64,000 nt of DNA. Source: Phyllobacterium sp. YR531. Its GTDB lineage: Bacteria > Pseudomonadota > Alphaproteobacteria > Rhizobiales > Rhizobiaceae. Each line of letters begins with the position of its first letter. Position 1 is the first letter of the stretch. Where the stretch lies: contig NZ_AKIZ01000022.1 in the NCBI RefSeq assembly GCF_000282595.1, positions 1-64,000 of the forward strand. The letters run 5' to 3'. Of the stretch, positions 16,212 to 24,786 are shown in pieces. The notes beneath the pieces are model-generated. The model did no database searches, was not told the DNA's origin, and saw only the letters and a program-made list of their open reading frames with translations. Both the position numbers and the translations under genes were made by a program.

Positions 16212-17120
16212 TTATGCTGGAAGAAGATCGTAGTCTTTATTTGCGAGGTGAATATCGAATTGCACCTTGGCTATATGCGAGGCGACGATATTGTTGAAGA
16301 CCTCCTTCAAAGGCGGAAGTAATTCGATGTGCCGACCGCCAGCATCCATGAGCCGGACCATGCCTTCAGTCTCAGCTTTTTTCATCAAGCGTCTGATATG
16401 AGTGCGCGATACACCATAAAGGTGGCCGATCTCATCGAAAGGTAGGCTCACCACATTCTGATCGCGTTCCGTGCGGCCCGCCATCAGCTTGCAAAGCAGC
16501 ATTTCTCCACTGTCACTTGTTGCAAACAATCTAGAACGACGGTCTTCAATGATGATCGGCTCTATATCAAAGAGTGAATGTAGGCTTGTAGCGAAGTAAC
16601 GCTCAAGGAAATTCAGTGAACTGTCGAGCAGCGCGCGATAGCGGCGCAATGGGAATAGCCTGTCTGCTGCGGAGAGGCAGACCGCAATAATATCGTGAAG
16701 AACCGAAATGAGTTGCCCAGTCGGTTCAATGAGGTGGCTTCGATGGTCCGCCTCATCTTTTACCCGCGTTACATGGCCGATATTCTCAAGCAAATTGACA
16801 GTCGCAGTTGTCGTGCTTTTGCTGCAAAGGCCAAGTTCGGTTGTGACATATTGAAGGCTCGACATGGAAGCGCCGTGATGTTCATCGTCACGACCGTAAT
16901 GCATGGCTGCAATCGCCATGCATATAGCCTGACGGGCAGCATTGGCCATCACTTTGTTCGCCATGTATTGACCTTCGAAAACGCGCACAATTCCATGCGC
17001 ATACTCAAAAGAAGCATGGCAGAAATTCGGATTGTTACGCAGAATTGCAACACGCTGCCGTAGCCAGAGTGAGCGTGTCTCATTACGCCCACACGAGATT
17101 TGAACTGCGCTGCCGTCCAT
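16212..17120 (-). CDS. Transcriptional regulator with two winged-helix regions
   Basis: A 302-residue protein with two DNA-binding-like regions. Residues ~85-140 look like a MarR-type wing: LQYVTTELGLCSKSTTTATV, then NLLENIGHVTRVKDEADHRSHLIEPT. Residues ~225-262 look like a Crp-type C-terminal HTH: IGHLYGVSRTHIRRLMKKAE followed by EGMVRLMDAGGRHIEL. Between them is a helical region with no cyclic nucleotide barrel. ATG at 17120 has AGGAT eight bases before it. It is monocistronic with a terminator behind. I know no characterised member with this exact layout, so the role is open; a MarR-like call is the nearest. Confidence 0.68.
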   Translation of the reverse strand: MDGSAVQISCGRNETRSLWLRQRVAILRNNPNFCHASFEYAHGIVRVFEGQYMANKVMANAARQAICMAIAAMHYGRDDEHHGASMSSLQYVTTELGLCSKSTTTATVNLLENIGHVTRVKDEADHRSHLIEPTGQLISVLHDIIAVCLSAADRLFPLRRYRALLDSSLNFLERYFATSLHSLFDIEPIIIEDRRSRLFATSDSGEMLLCKLMAGRTERDQNVVSLPFDEIGHLYGVSRTHIRRLMKKAETEGMVRLMDAGGRHIELLPPLKEVFNNIVASHIAKVQFDIHLANKDYDLLPA

Positions 17121-17257
17121 ACAAATTATCCTGACCGAATGCCCTTGCTGTTATATGGGGATGGCTTGCCCGATTTCAAACCGTTCGGTTCGATTTCAGC
17201 ATAATTATTTTCGAGGAGGATTTCATCGCATGCAATGAATAGGCGGTGTGATTCAAC

Positions 17258-18196
17258 TCAAGCTGCGGTTCGTGAAATTCGCCGCATAGCTTGCGGCGAT
17301 TGTCCAAAAGCTCTCAAGAAAGCTCTGCGCATTCTCTCGCGATCAGCAAAGCCTGTTTCGTCAGCGATAATGTCCATAGAAAGACGTCCTTGTTCCATCA
17401 ATATGCGGGCCGTTTCAACACGCAGATTCTCCACGGCTTTAGCGGGGGATTGACCGGTTTCTGCACGAAACGCGCGACTGAATTGACGAGGGCTTAAATT
17501 GGCAGCGTTGGCCAAATCATCGACGGAGAGTTCGTTCTTCAGGTTTCGTTTTGCAAAATCCAAAGCTTTTTGGATTCGGTCTGTTTTTGGTTCCATTTCA
17601 AGAAGAGCAGAAAATTGCGATTGGCCTCCGGCCCGGCGATGATAGATGACAAGATTGCGTGCAACCGTGCGTGCGACCTCAACGCCATGATCCTTTTCCA
17701 CCATCGCCAACGCGAGATCGATAGCGGCCGTCATGCCGGCTGATGTCCAGATTGGGCCATCTATGATAAAGATGCGATCCTCTTCCACTTTCAGCTTCGG
17801 GTAACGATTTTGCAATTCGCGAGCGAACGCCCAATGCGTAGTGACACGGCGATTACCCAACACGCCTGCTTCGGCCAAGATGAAAGCGCCGATACAGGGC
17901 GCTGCCAAACGTCGGGCACTTGTTGCCGATTCCCGGATGAAATTCAGCAGACCGGATGTCGTTGGTTGAATCGTAGTACCACCCAAAATAACGACCGTGT
18001 CCAACTCGGTTTTGCCAAACGATTTCGTTTCAACGCTGAAGCCTGCCGATGATCGAACCATCCCGCCATACTCGGACAGAAGGGTGATGTCATAGAAATT
18101 GTCTTTGGCGACAGTGTTAGCGATCTCAAACACCGTCATTGCTGCAAAACCCAAGACTTGAAAATTTGGTTGCACTACAAAACCAACGCTTTGCAT
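17258..18196 (-). CDS. GlxA family regulator (DJ-1/PfpI domain + AraC HTH)
   Basis: A 312-residue activator of the GlxA/FtrA type. Residues 1-175 form a DJ-1/PfpI class I glutamine amidotransferase-like fold (FVVQPNFQVLGFAAMTVFEI, PCIGAFILAEAGVLGNRRVTTHW), which serves as sensor rather than enzyme. Residues ~210-312 hold the AraC double HTH: VDDLANAANLSPRQFSRAFR and IADETGFADRERMRRAFLRAFGQSPQAMRR. It is divergent from two SDR genes, with four ATGTC/GACAT half-sites in the 110-bp gap, and is the likely activator of them. The signal is unknown. Confidence 0.9.
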   Translation of the reverse strand: MQSVGFVVQPNFQVLGFAAMTVFEIANTVAKDNFYDITLLSEYGGMVRSSAGFSVETKSFGKTELDTVVILGGTTIQPTTSGLLNFIRESATSARRLAAPCIGAFILAEAGVLGNRRVTTHWAFARELQNRYPKLKVEEDRIFIIDGPIWTSAGMTAAIDLALAMVEKDHGVEVARTVARNLVIYHRRAGGQSQFSALLEMEPKTDRIQKALDFAKRNLKNELSVDDLANAANLSPRQFSRAFRAETGQSPAKAVENLRVETARILMEQGRLSMDIIADETGFADRERMRRAFLRAFGQSPQAMRRISRTAA

Positions 18197-18200
18197 ATTA

Positions 18201-18251
18201 ATGTCCTAAAAGTTATGTCTTAAAAAGTTGTATATATGACATTTCAGACAT
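18201..18251. promoter_or_regulatory. Cluster of ATGTC/GACAT half-sites
   Basis: A near-exact tandem repeat, ATGTCCTAAAAGTT (18201-18214) and ATGTCTTAAAAAGTT (18215-18229), is followed by GACAT at 18238-18242 and 18247-18251 in the opposite sense. Direct repeats of this sort suit an AraC-type activator such as the adjacent GlxA-like protein. Confidence 0.45.
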
Positions 18252-18306
18252 TGGGAAGAAGTATTACGCTCGGACCACAAAGAGCAATTTCAAGGATCTG
18301 AACGTT

Positions 18307-19107
18307 ATGTCCTATTCTCAAAACAACACAGCACTCATAACCGGCGCGTCGTCTGGCATTGGAGCAATTTATGCGGAGCGATTGGCGCATCGCGGCCATA
18401 ACCTCATTCTGGTCGCCCGAAATCGAGAGCGGCTTGATCGTCTTGCTAAGCGCCTAGCTGATGAGACAGGCAGAACAGTTGAAGTCGTCCAAGCGGATTT
18501 GAATCAGGCCGTGGATCTCGCTCGTGTTGAGAAGATACTGCAAACAGATGCCAGTATCGGGCTCCTGATAAACAATGCAGGTCTCGGCGCTGTCAGCCCA
18601 TTGCTGGCTTCTGAAGTCAACAAGATGGTAGACATTATCAATCTGAACGTGGTGGCGCTTACGCGTCTCGCCTATGCAGCAGTTCCGGGATTTGTAGCTC
18701 GTTGCGGTGGATCGATCATCAACATTGCGTCGGTTGTGGGACTCGCTCCGGAATTGCTCAACGGTGTCTACGGCGCATCCAAGGCATATGTCATTGCGTT
18801 CAGCCAGTCGCTGAAACAAGAACTGGCCGATAAAAATGTCTACATTCAGGCTGTCCTGCCCGGCGCAACTGCTACAGATTTTTGGGAGCTTTCCGGAAAA
18901 CCTGTATCGGAGTTGGACAGCGCAATCGTCATGTCTGCCGAAGATATGGTTGACGCTGCATTGATTGGATTTGATCGGCAAGAGTTCATTACCATCCCTG
19001 CATTGCCGGAAGTAGAAGACTGGAACGCTTATGAAGCGGCACGCCAGAAACTGCTGCCCAATCTATCAAAACAACAGCCAGCCAAGCGCTATCAAGCGAT
19101 CGCCTGA
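18307..19107 (+). CDS. SDR family oxidoreductase, DltE-like
   Basis: A 266-residue classical [22 protein letters not shown] is the cofactor site, NNAGLGAVSPLL the NNAG motif, SVVGLAPELLNGVYGASKAY carries the catalytic serine region and Y-x-x-x-K, and LPGATATDFW the substrate loop. The long form and 'AERLAHRGHNLILVARN' wording match the DltE/YqjQ-type SDRs active on undefined ketones or aldehydes. ATG at 18307 is preceded by AAGGAT. It heads a two-gene operon with the next SDR (gap 26 bp) divergent from the GlxA-type regulator. Confidence 0.9.
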   Translation: MSYSQNNTALITGASSGIGAIYAERLAHRGHNLILVARNRERLDRLAKRLADETGRTVEVVQADLNQAVDLARVEKILQTDASIGLLINNAGLGAVSPLLASEVNKMVDIINLNVVALTRLAYAAVPGFVARCGGSIINIASVVGLAPELLNGVYGASKAYVIAFSQSLKQELADKNVYIQAVLPGATATDFWELSGKPVSELDSAIVMSAEDMVDAALIGFDRQEFITIPALPEVEDWNAYEAARQKLLPNLSKQQPAKRYQAIA

Positions 19108-19133
19108 CTATATCCCAGCCGGAGACGACTGAC

Positions 19134-19847
19134 ATGAAGGTTCAAGACTCTATTGTATTCGTAACAGGCGCAAATCGTGGACTTGGTTTGGCTTTCGCTC
19201 AGGAAGCGCTAAAACAAGGTGCCAAAAAAGTCTATGCAGGCATACGCAATCCCGATGGCAGGGAGATTCCCGGGATTGTGCAGGTCAGGCTTGATGTTAC
19301 AGACCCGCTTTCAGTCAAAGCCGCCGCCACTCAATGCGGAGACACAACGCTATTGATCAATAATGCCGGGATTGCCCGACTGACAAATGATGTGCTTGGT
19401 CCGGAAATGATTGACGGCAGCCGTGAAATCTTTGAAACCAACTATTATGGCACAATATATACAAGCCAGGCATTTGCGCCAATTCTTGCACGGAATGGCG
19501 GAGGTGCCATAATCAATGTCTTGTCAGACTCCTCGTGGTTTTCCCGACCCGTGCTAGCAGCTTATTCGGCTTCAAAATCTGCAGTTTGGAGCTTCACAAA
19601 CGCTCTGAGGCTGGCGGTCAGTAGTCAAAATACACGGGTTCTGGGTCTGCACATCAGCTTTATTGATACAGACATGACCAAGGCTCTGGACATCAAGAAG
19701 ATCAGCCCGCGCGATGTTGTGCAAGCGGCGCTTGCGGGTCTTGAGAATGGACAAGACGAAGTTTTGGTGGACGATTTCACAAGGAAGCTGAAACACAGTC
19801 TGTCAACGCGGGAGCCGATTTATTTCAATCCCCCTGAAATTGCCTAA
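19134..19847 (+). CDS. SDR family oxidoreductase
   Basis: A 237-residue SDR. TGANRGLGLAFAQEALKQGA is the NAD(P) site, INNAGIARLTND the structural NNAG, SDSSWFSRPVLAAYSASKSA the catalytic Ser and Y-x-x-x-K. GGAGACGACTGAC precedes its ATG and it follows the first SDR by 26 bp, so both are made from one transcript. It resembles C-factor-like and YciK-like short SDRs. Substrate unknown; two SDRs behind one GlxA regulator suggest stepwise reduction of related carbonyl compounds. Confidence 0.88.
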   Translation: MKVQDSIVFVTGANRGLGLAFAQEALKQGAKKVYAGIRNPDGREIPGIVQVRLDVTDPLSVKAAATQCGDTTLLINNAGIARLTNDVLGPEMIDGSREIFETNYYGTIYTSQAFAPILARNGGGAIINVLSDSSWFSRPVLAAYSASKSAVWSFTNALRLAVSSQNTRVLGLHISFIDTDMTKALDIKKISPRDVVQAALAGLENGQDEVLVDDFTRKLKHSLSTREPIYFNPPEIA

Positions 19848-19918
19848 GCACTGACAAACCTGCAGGCGAACGATTTTCAAATCCGCTTGCAACCAGATTT
19901 TAATATGAAACTTGCCGG

Positions 19919-20281
19919 TTAGGTCCTGGCCCTGAGGCTGGCAAGTTTTCTGTTATCATGCGTATGTGCATTATCGTGCTCTTGATTGTCCGGCAAAATC
20001 TGCTCTTTCGCCGATAACCAAGTACAAATATATGCACCACACTCACGACAATGGACGGGAGCTTCATCAGACACCTCCTCCGGAATTTGCAGGAACACAG
20101 TTTTGCATTCCATACAGGAAAGTGGCTGTTTGAGCTGAAAATAATCCAATAAGTAACGTGACAATGTTCCCGCCCCATACTCCGGAGCATTCACGCTCGA
20201 TTCAACGTTTAGATGAATTGCGCCACATTTTAATAAAATTGCAAATGAGTCAATTGTTGTTTTCTGGGGCGAAATGTTCAA
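19919..20281 (-). CDS. Zinc-ribbon hypothetical protein
   Basis: A 120-residue protein whose middle carries two CxxC pairs, SCMECKTVF and VHCRECGAYICTW, spaced like a zinc ribbon. The segment resembles small uncharacterised alphaproteobacterial proteins with 'CSECG' knuckles. The N-terminal half is not recognisable. The start is unclear: the frame opens with TTG at 20281, with no Shine-Dalgarno and a strong hairpin occupying the normal ribosome-binding position, and there is no internal ATG before the zinc pairs. The C-terminal tail is His/Asn/Asp-rich (EHDNAHTHDN) and may bind metal. A truncated or remnant gene cannot be excluded. Confidence 0.55.
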   Translation of the reverse strand: MNISPQKTTIDSFAILLKCGAIHLNVESSVNAPEYGAGTLSRYLLDYFQLKQPLSCMECKTVFLQIPEEVSDEAPVHCRECGAYICTWLSAKEQILPDNQEHDNAHTHDNRKLASLRART

Positions 20282-20288
20282 TTGGATT

Positions 20289-20311
20289 CAGAGTGGCCGC
20301 TGGCCACTCTG
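20289..20311. terminator. 10-bp perfect hairpin between peroxiredoxin and zinc-ribbon genes
   Basis: CAGAGTGGCC and GGCCACTCTG pair perfectly around a three-base loop. It lies 70 bases after the peroxiredoxin stop and eight bases before the zinc-ribbon frame on the same strand. It has no T run, so it could be a weak terminator, a regulator site or an RNA structure that hides the ribosome site. Confidence 0.5.
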
Positions 20312-20380
20312 TCGACTAGGTATCGTTGCTGACAATCTGTATGGCGGTCGTTTAACAGAAACTCATCAGATCAAGCATTG

Positions 20381-21037
20381 CTACTTTGGTTGTTTGGTCT
20401 TGCGCAGATAAGGCAAAATGCGTTCAAAACCACCAAAACGAGCATTTGCATCCTCGTCAGATACACCTGCGGTAATGATGACATCGTCACCTTGTTTCCA
20501 CTGGGCGGGTGTTGCTACCTGGTGTTTGGCAGTTAATTGAATACTGTCAATCGCACGCAGTATCTCATCAAAATTGCGGCCGGTGGTCATCGGGTAGGTG
20601 AGAACGAGTTTTATCTTCTTGTCAGGACCAACAACAAAGACCGAGCGAACGGTCGCATTGTCGGCAGGTGTGCGGTCATCGGAGGAATCTCCGGCCTCAG
20701 CTGGCAGCATGTCATAGAGTTTGGCTACCTTGAGATCGTGATCGCCAATCAACGGATAATCGACTTCGTGGCCTGTTGCCGTCTTAATATCCGCCTTCCA
20801 TTTTGCATGACTTTCAACTGGATCAACCGAGATGCCGATAATCTTGGCATTGCGTTTTTCGAATTCCGGAGCAAGACCGGCCATGTAGCCGAGCTCTGTT
20901 GTGCACACGGGTGTAAAATTCTTCGGGTGACTGAACAGGACGGCATAGCTATCTCTTATCCAATCATGAAATTTGATCTCACCTTGCGTGGTTTCGGCAG
21001 TAAAATCCGGAGCAACATCGTTTATTCGTAAACCCAT
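20381..21037 (-). CDS. 1-Cys peroxiredoxin (Prx6-like)
   Basis: A 218-residue thiol peroxidase reducing hydroperoxides. The peroxidatic cysteine is C45 in HPKNFTPVCTTE, and it is the only cysteine in the protein, so this is a true 1-Cys enzyme that needs an external reductant. The threonine two or three residues before it and a distal Arg complete the active site. The C-terminal domain with WKQGDDVIITAGVSDEDANARF is typical of the Prx6/Mer-type subfamily. It is divergent from a persulfide-dioxygenase-like hydrolase, which suggests a shared response to sulphane sulphur or peroxide stress. Confidence 0.92.
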   Translation of the reverse strand: MGLRINDVAPDFTAETTQGEIKFHDWIRDSYAVLFSHPKNFTPVCTTELGYMAGLAPEFEKRNAKIIGISVDPVESHAKWKADIKTATGHEVDYPLIGDHDLKVAKLYDMLPAEAGDSSDDRTPADNATVRSVFVVGPDKKIKLVLTYPMTTGRNFDEILRAIDSIQLTAKHQVATPAQWKQGDDVIITAGVSDEDANARFGGFERILPYLRKTKQPK

Positions 21038-21235
21038 TTGCGGTTCTCTCTTTCGATCAATCGATAGATGTTGGTCGCAAAGGCACTATCAAACCGTTGG
21101 TGCATTGTTGCCTTGGGCGACTGGTTTGGACAATATCCTAACCTTGTCAGTTTGTCTGAGTCCACTGCGCACTTGCTATTTCGATGAAACACCCAATAAA
21201 CATGAGCCTCCGAGACCTGATCTTTGGAGAACGCC

Positions 21236-22126
21236 ATGACCAACATCGCCATTCGCCCCAATGTCGAGGCATTTTACGACGAGAGGACGTTCTCTGTACA
21301 ATATGTCGTGTCAGACCCTGACACAAAGGCTTGCGCAATCATTGATCCTGTTCTGGATTTTGAAGAAAAATCAGGAGCAACAGCAACGTTTAATGCTGAT
21401 CGTATTCTCAACTATGTGGAATTGGCCAAGCTGAAAGTTGAATGGATTCTGGATACGCACCCCCACGCTGACCATTTTTCGGCAACGCAATATTTGCACT
21501 CCCGCACCGGCGCGCCTTGTGCGATTGGCAGCCACATTGTTGAAGTGCAATCTTTGTGGAAAGACCTTTACAATTGGGAGGCGCTAATCGCTGACGGGTC
21601 GCAATGGCACAAGCTTTTCCAGCCGGGCGAAGCTTTCAAAATCGGTCATCTCGATGCGACCGTGATGTTTTCTCCGGGTCACACGCTCGCATCGATCACA
21701 TACGTTATCGGTGATGCGGCATTCGTTCACGACACATTGTTTATGCCTGACAGCGGCACCGCACGAACTGATTTCCCGGGTGGCAGCGCTGATCAACTAT
21801 GGTATTCAATTCAAGACATTCTTGCATTGCCTGATGAAACCAGGATTTTCGTCGGCCATGACTATCAGCCGGGTGGGCGCGAACCTATGTGGGAAAGTTC
21901 TGTTGGAGAACAAAAGGCACATAACTCGCATTTAAGCCGTTGCCACTCCATGGAGGAGTTTATTGCTCTCAGAGAGACCCGGGATAAAACCCTTGCAATG
22001 CCGAAGCTGATATTGCCTGCTCTCCAGATTAATCTCAACGGCGGGCGACTTCCCGAACCAGAAACAAACGGCACTCGCTACTTAAAAATACCCCTGAATG
22101 CATTGGGTGGCGTCATATGGGATTAA
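21236..22126 (+). CDS. MBL-fold hydrolase, persulfide dioxygenase/Blh-like
   Basis: A 296-residue metallo-beta-lactamase fold protein. The HxHxDH motif is THPHADHFSA (H75, H77, D79, H80), followed by the loop FSPGHTLASITYVI and metal-bridging DTLFMPDSGTARTDFPGG. The latter and YDERTFSVQYVVSDP are characteristic of the Blh (beta-lactamase-like hydrolase) proteins regulated by BigR in rhizobia, related to ETHE1 persulfide dioxygenases that oxidise glutathione persulfide. ATG at 21236 has GGAG seven bases upstream. No rhodanese or BigR repressor is visible here. The next gene begins 19 bp after the stop. Confidence 0.88.
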   Translation: MTNIAIRPNVEAFYDERTFSVQYVVSDPDTKACAIIDPVLDFEEKSGATATFNADRILNYVELAKLKVEWILDTHPHADHFSATQYLHSRTGAPCAIGSHIVEVQSLWKDLYNWEALIADGSQWHKLFQPGEAFKIGHLDATVMFSPGHTLASITYVIGDAAFVHDTLFMPDSGTARTDFPGGSADQLWYSIQDILALPDETRIFVGHDYQPGGREPMWESSVGEQKAHNSHLSRCHSMEEFIALRETRDKTLAMPKLILPALQINLNGGRLPEPETNGTRYLKIPLNALGGVIWD

Positions 22127-22145
22127 TGACGATACGAAACGGGGC

Positions 22146-23888
22146 ATGGACGAAATGACCGAGAGAACAGTCTCACTTTCCTGGGTTAATTCAAAACTGT
22201 CGCAGATATTCATAAGCACTCGTGAGAACCGAAAAGGCGCCGAATATTCTCAGGCGCTTTTTCGTGTTGTTGCCGGGCCTGTATTTGTCATCTGCATGTC
22301 CGCCATAATGGCGACGACAGGTAATTTTGAGATCAGCCCCAGTCAGATAGCACTCTATTCGTCCATCTACTCGATACTTTCGATCAGCATATTGATATGG
22401 GTAATTCAAAGACCGGGCGAATATCTGTCGCGGCGCGTCTTTGCCATGGTCATGGACTATTCTGCAATCACATCAATCATGTCTATCGGCGATAGCGTGC
22501 TGTTGCCAACCTATGCTCCTTTGTTATGGGTGACCTTGGGTTACGGGTTACGCTTCGGATCACAATATTTGGTGATCTCCACGTGTATGGCACTAGTCAG
22601 CATTCTTACGGCGACATATTTCAACAGCTTCCTGTGGAATTATCCCTATGTCGTCGTTGCATTCATCCTGACCACAATCGCCGTTCCAACCTATGCGCAT
22701 AGACTAGTAAGCAGAACATTTGAAGCGCACAGCCAAGCCGTTCAGGCAAACCAAACAAAGTCCCGCTTTCTTGCTCAAGCGAGTCACGATCTACGTCAGC
22801 CGATACATGCAATCAGCCTTTTTACGGCCTGCCTTCGCGATACCGGGCTCAGTTCAGAGCAGCATCAAATGGTCGATAACATTGATCGTTCAGTACATAG
22901 TGTGTCGGGGCTTTTCCGCTCACTTCTGGATATTTCGACACTCGAGAGTGGCAAAGTTCAACCACGCCTACAGCCTGTCGCAATTGGTGTGATTATCGAT
23001 GATCTCATCCAACAGAATAGGGAAGCGGCTAAATGGGCTGGCGTAGTATTTCGCCAAGTACCTGCAAATATATACGTGTCAACAGACGCTACACTGATTG
23101 CCACGGTGCTTCAGAACATCCTTTCGAATGCTATAAAATATGCGCCGGGCCGTCAGGTTCTCGTGGGTTGCAGGCGGCGGAGAGGTTGCATCTCTATCGA
23201 GGTGCATGATCAAGGCGAGGGAATTGCAGCCCATCATTTGCCCATGCTCTTCGAGGAGTTTTACCAGGCGCGTGAGCGGGGGGACAAAGATGTTGAAGGA
23301 GTGGGGCTTGGACTTGCAATCGTCAAGCGTCTAGTAAAGTTGCTGGAAATTGAAGTGAGCATACGTTCGCTGCGCGGTCGAGGAACATCCGTCATAATTG
23401 ACGGCTTGAAGATAGCTCATCTGGTCGCTCAAGCTGATGTTGTGCAGATAAGCGAAAGGAAAGATCATTCCGCAATGAAGGGACTTAGGGTTCTTCTAGT
23501 TGAGGATGATAAGAACGTTTTGCTTGCTACAGCTACATTGCTTGAGAAATGGGGCTGCACTGTTCAGGCAGATACTGGTTTGCCAAAAAACGTCGCAGTA
23601 TGCGATCTGATCATTACCGATTTTGACCTCGGCGCTAACCTCACAGGGACGGATTGCATTTCTAGAGTGCGGCAATTGCTAGGCCGAGATATTCCTGCCG
23701 TGATAATGACGGGACACGACGTGGGCCGAATTCTGGAAGAACCGGGGAATGAAAATATACCAGTATTGTCGAAGCCTGTGCGCTCACAAGAACTGCGCGA
23801 GGTGGTCTTGATGCAGAAGGTGAAAATCGATGAGTTGGCGCGGACTGACAACAAGGAGAGAACTAGCGCTCAACCAGACCATCTATAA
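22146..23888 (+). CDS. Hybrid sensor histidine kinase with C-terminal receiver
   Basis: A 580-residue protein with six likely membrane helices (about residues 40-190), a HisKA domain with H214 in LAQASHDLRQPIHAISLF, a HATPase with the G boxes DQGEGIAAHHL and GVGLGLAIVKRLV, and a receiver domain from about residue 443 (LRVLLVEDDKNV, ITDFDLG with the phospho-acceptor Asp, IMTGH, LSKPV). 'HDLRQPIHA' is the signature of a kinase branch that pairs with NarL-like regulators. Start is ATG 22146, or possibly 22155. The gene follows the Blh-like gene by 19 bp. Its tail overlaps the convergent NarL regulator by 26 bases. Confidence 0.87.
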   Translation: MDEMTERTVSLSWVNSKLSQIFISTRENRKGAEYSQALFRVVAGPVFVICMSAIMATTGNFEISPSQIALYSSIYSILSISILIWVIQRPGEYLSRRVFAMVMDYSAITSIMSIGDSVLLPTYAPLLWVTLGYGLRFGSQYLVISTCMALVSILTATYFNSFLWNYPYVVVAFILTTIAVPTYAHRLVSRTFEAHSQAVQANQTKSRFLAQASHDLRQPIHAISLFTACLRDTGLSSEQHQMVDNIDRSVHSVSGLFRSLLDISTLESGKVQPRLQPVAIGVIIDDLIQQNREAAKWAGVVFRQVPANIYVSTDATLIATVLQNILSNAIKYAPGRQVLVGCRRRRGCISIEVHDQGEGIAAHHLPMLFEEFYQARERGDKDVEGVGLGLAIVKRLVKLLEIEVSIRSLRGRGTSVIIDGLKIAHLVAQADVVQISERKDHSAMKGLRVLLVEDDKNVLLATATLLEKWGCTVQADTGLPKNVAVCDLIITDFDLGANLTGTDCISRVRQLLGRDIPAVIMTGHDVGRILEEPGNENIPVLSKPVRSQELREVVLMQKVKIDELARTDNKERTSAQPDHL

Positions 23889-24510
23889 CCGCCTTCGCCG
23901 CCGCTGCTGCTCTGGATTCTACACCCAGCAGTCGAAGCAATGCCGAAACATGGATGCTTACAGTGAAGGGGGAAATATTCAGCTCACGCCCGATTTCCTT
24001 ATTGGACTTTCCTCTAACGATTAGTCCAAGAACCTCAACCTGTCTTGGCGTAAGATTGAATCGGGGAAAGCCAGCATCCTTTTGCAACGTCAATCCTGGC
24101 ATCGAGCGTTTTATAAGATTGTTGCCTCCCAGAATAACCTTGATTGCTTCAGCCATCTCTTGTGGTGGGACAGCTTTGCCAATGAAACCATTGGCTCCGC
24201 TTTTCATTGCAGCGTCGATGGCGGTCATGTCATCGACCATCGATACAATGATGATCGATGTGTCCTGAAATTCCCGACGCAGTGCGGCAATTGAATGCTG
24301 TGGATCAAGTCCCGGAAACACAAGATCAAGCAGGAATCCGATTGGCTGAGGCCCCGTACGCGAAAGCGACAACAACTCGTCCATTGTGCCAGCTTCTTCG
24401 ATGATCACTGCAGGAGCAAGGCGCCGAACAAGCCGACACATTCCGTCGCGAAAAATGGGGTGATCATCAGCTACAATTATGCGTGCTTGTTGGCCCTCAT
24501 CGCTATTCAA
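23863..24510 (-). CDS. NarL/FixJ family response regulator
   Basis: A 215-residue regulator. The receiver domain (residues 9-125) shows IIVADDHPIFRDGM, the phospho-acceptor region LLDLVFPGLDPQ, SMVDD and GKAV with the conserved lysine. A LuxR-type HTH (residues ~150-212) shows LTPRQVEVLGLIVRGKSNKEIG and the recognition helix ISPFTVSIHVSALLRLLGV. TTG at 24510 is the only start that keeps the receiver complete. It runs convergent with the hybrid kinase and overlaps its 3' end, which is a strong hint that the two are partners; the kinase's own receiver would then act as an intermediate or competitor. Confidence 0.88.
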   Translation of the reverse strand: MNSDEGQQARIIVADDHPIFRDGMCRLVRRLAPAVIIEEAGTMDELLSLSRTGPQPIGFLLDLVFPGLDPQHSIAALRREFQDTSIIIVSMVDDMTAIDAAMKSGANGFIGKAVPPQEMAEAIKVILGGNNLIKRSMPGLTLQKDAGFPRFNLTPRQVEVLGLIVRGKSNKEIGRELNISPFTVSIHVSALLRLLGVESRAAAAAKAVIDGLVER

Positions 24511-24786
24511 CTTGGTTCATTCCGTTGACTCCGAATTTCTTATCATTCCAATCAAGATAACAGCGTTATCTGCAACAAAGTTCAAAAATACCCAACTCCG
24601 TCAGAAGTTCCATTTCTATTCATCTATCTTGAAAAAGCGAAAATGGTTTGCGGTTTCGATAATGTTGAATAATCACGGCCAAGTTCGACGCATTTTGCAC
24701 GTGCCACTCCATGTGTTTCCTTCAAATCATGCAGCAGATACTAGCACGTAAGTAATACGCGACATTGGAGTTAATTTTGAACGAAT

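Noticed and set aside
16044-16322. Forward 92-residue ORF after the porin region
   Set aside because: It overlaps the 3' end of the two-HTH regulator on the other strand and crosses the terminator hairpin.
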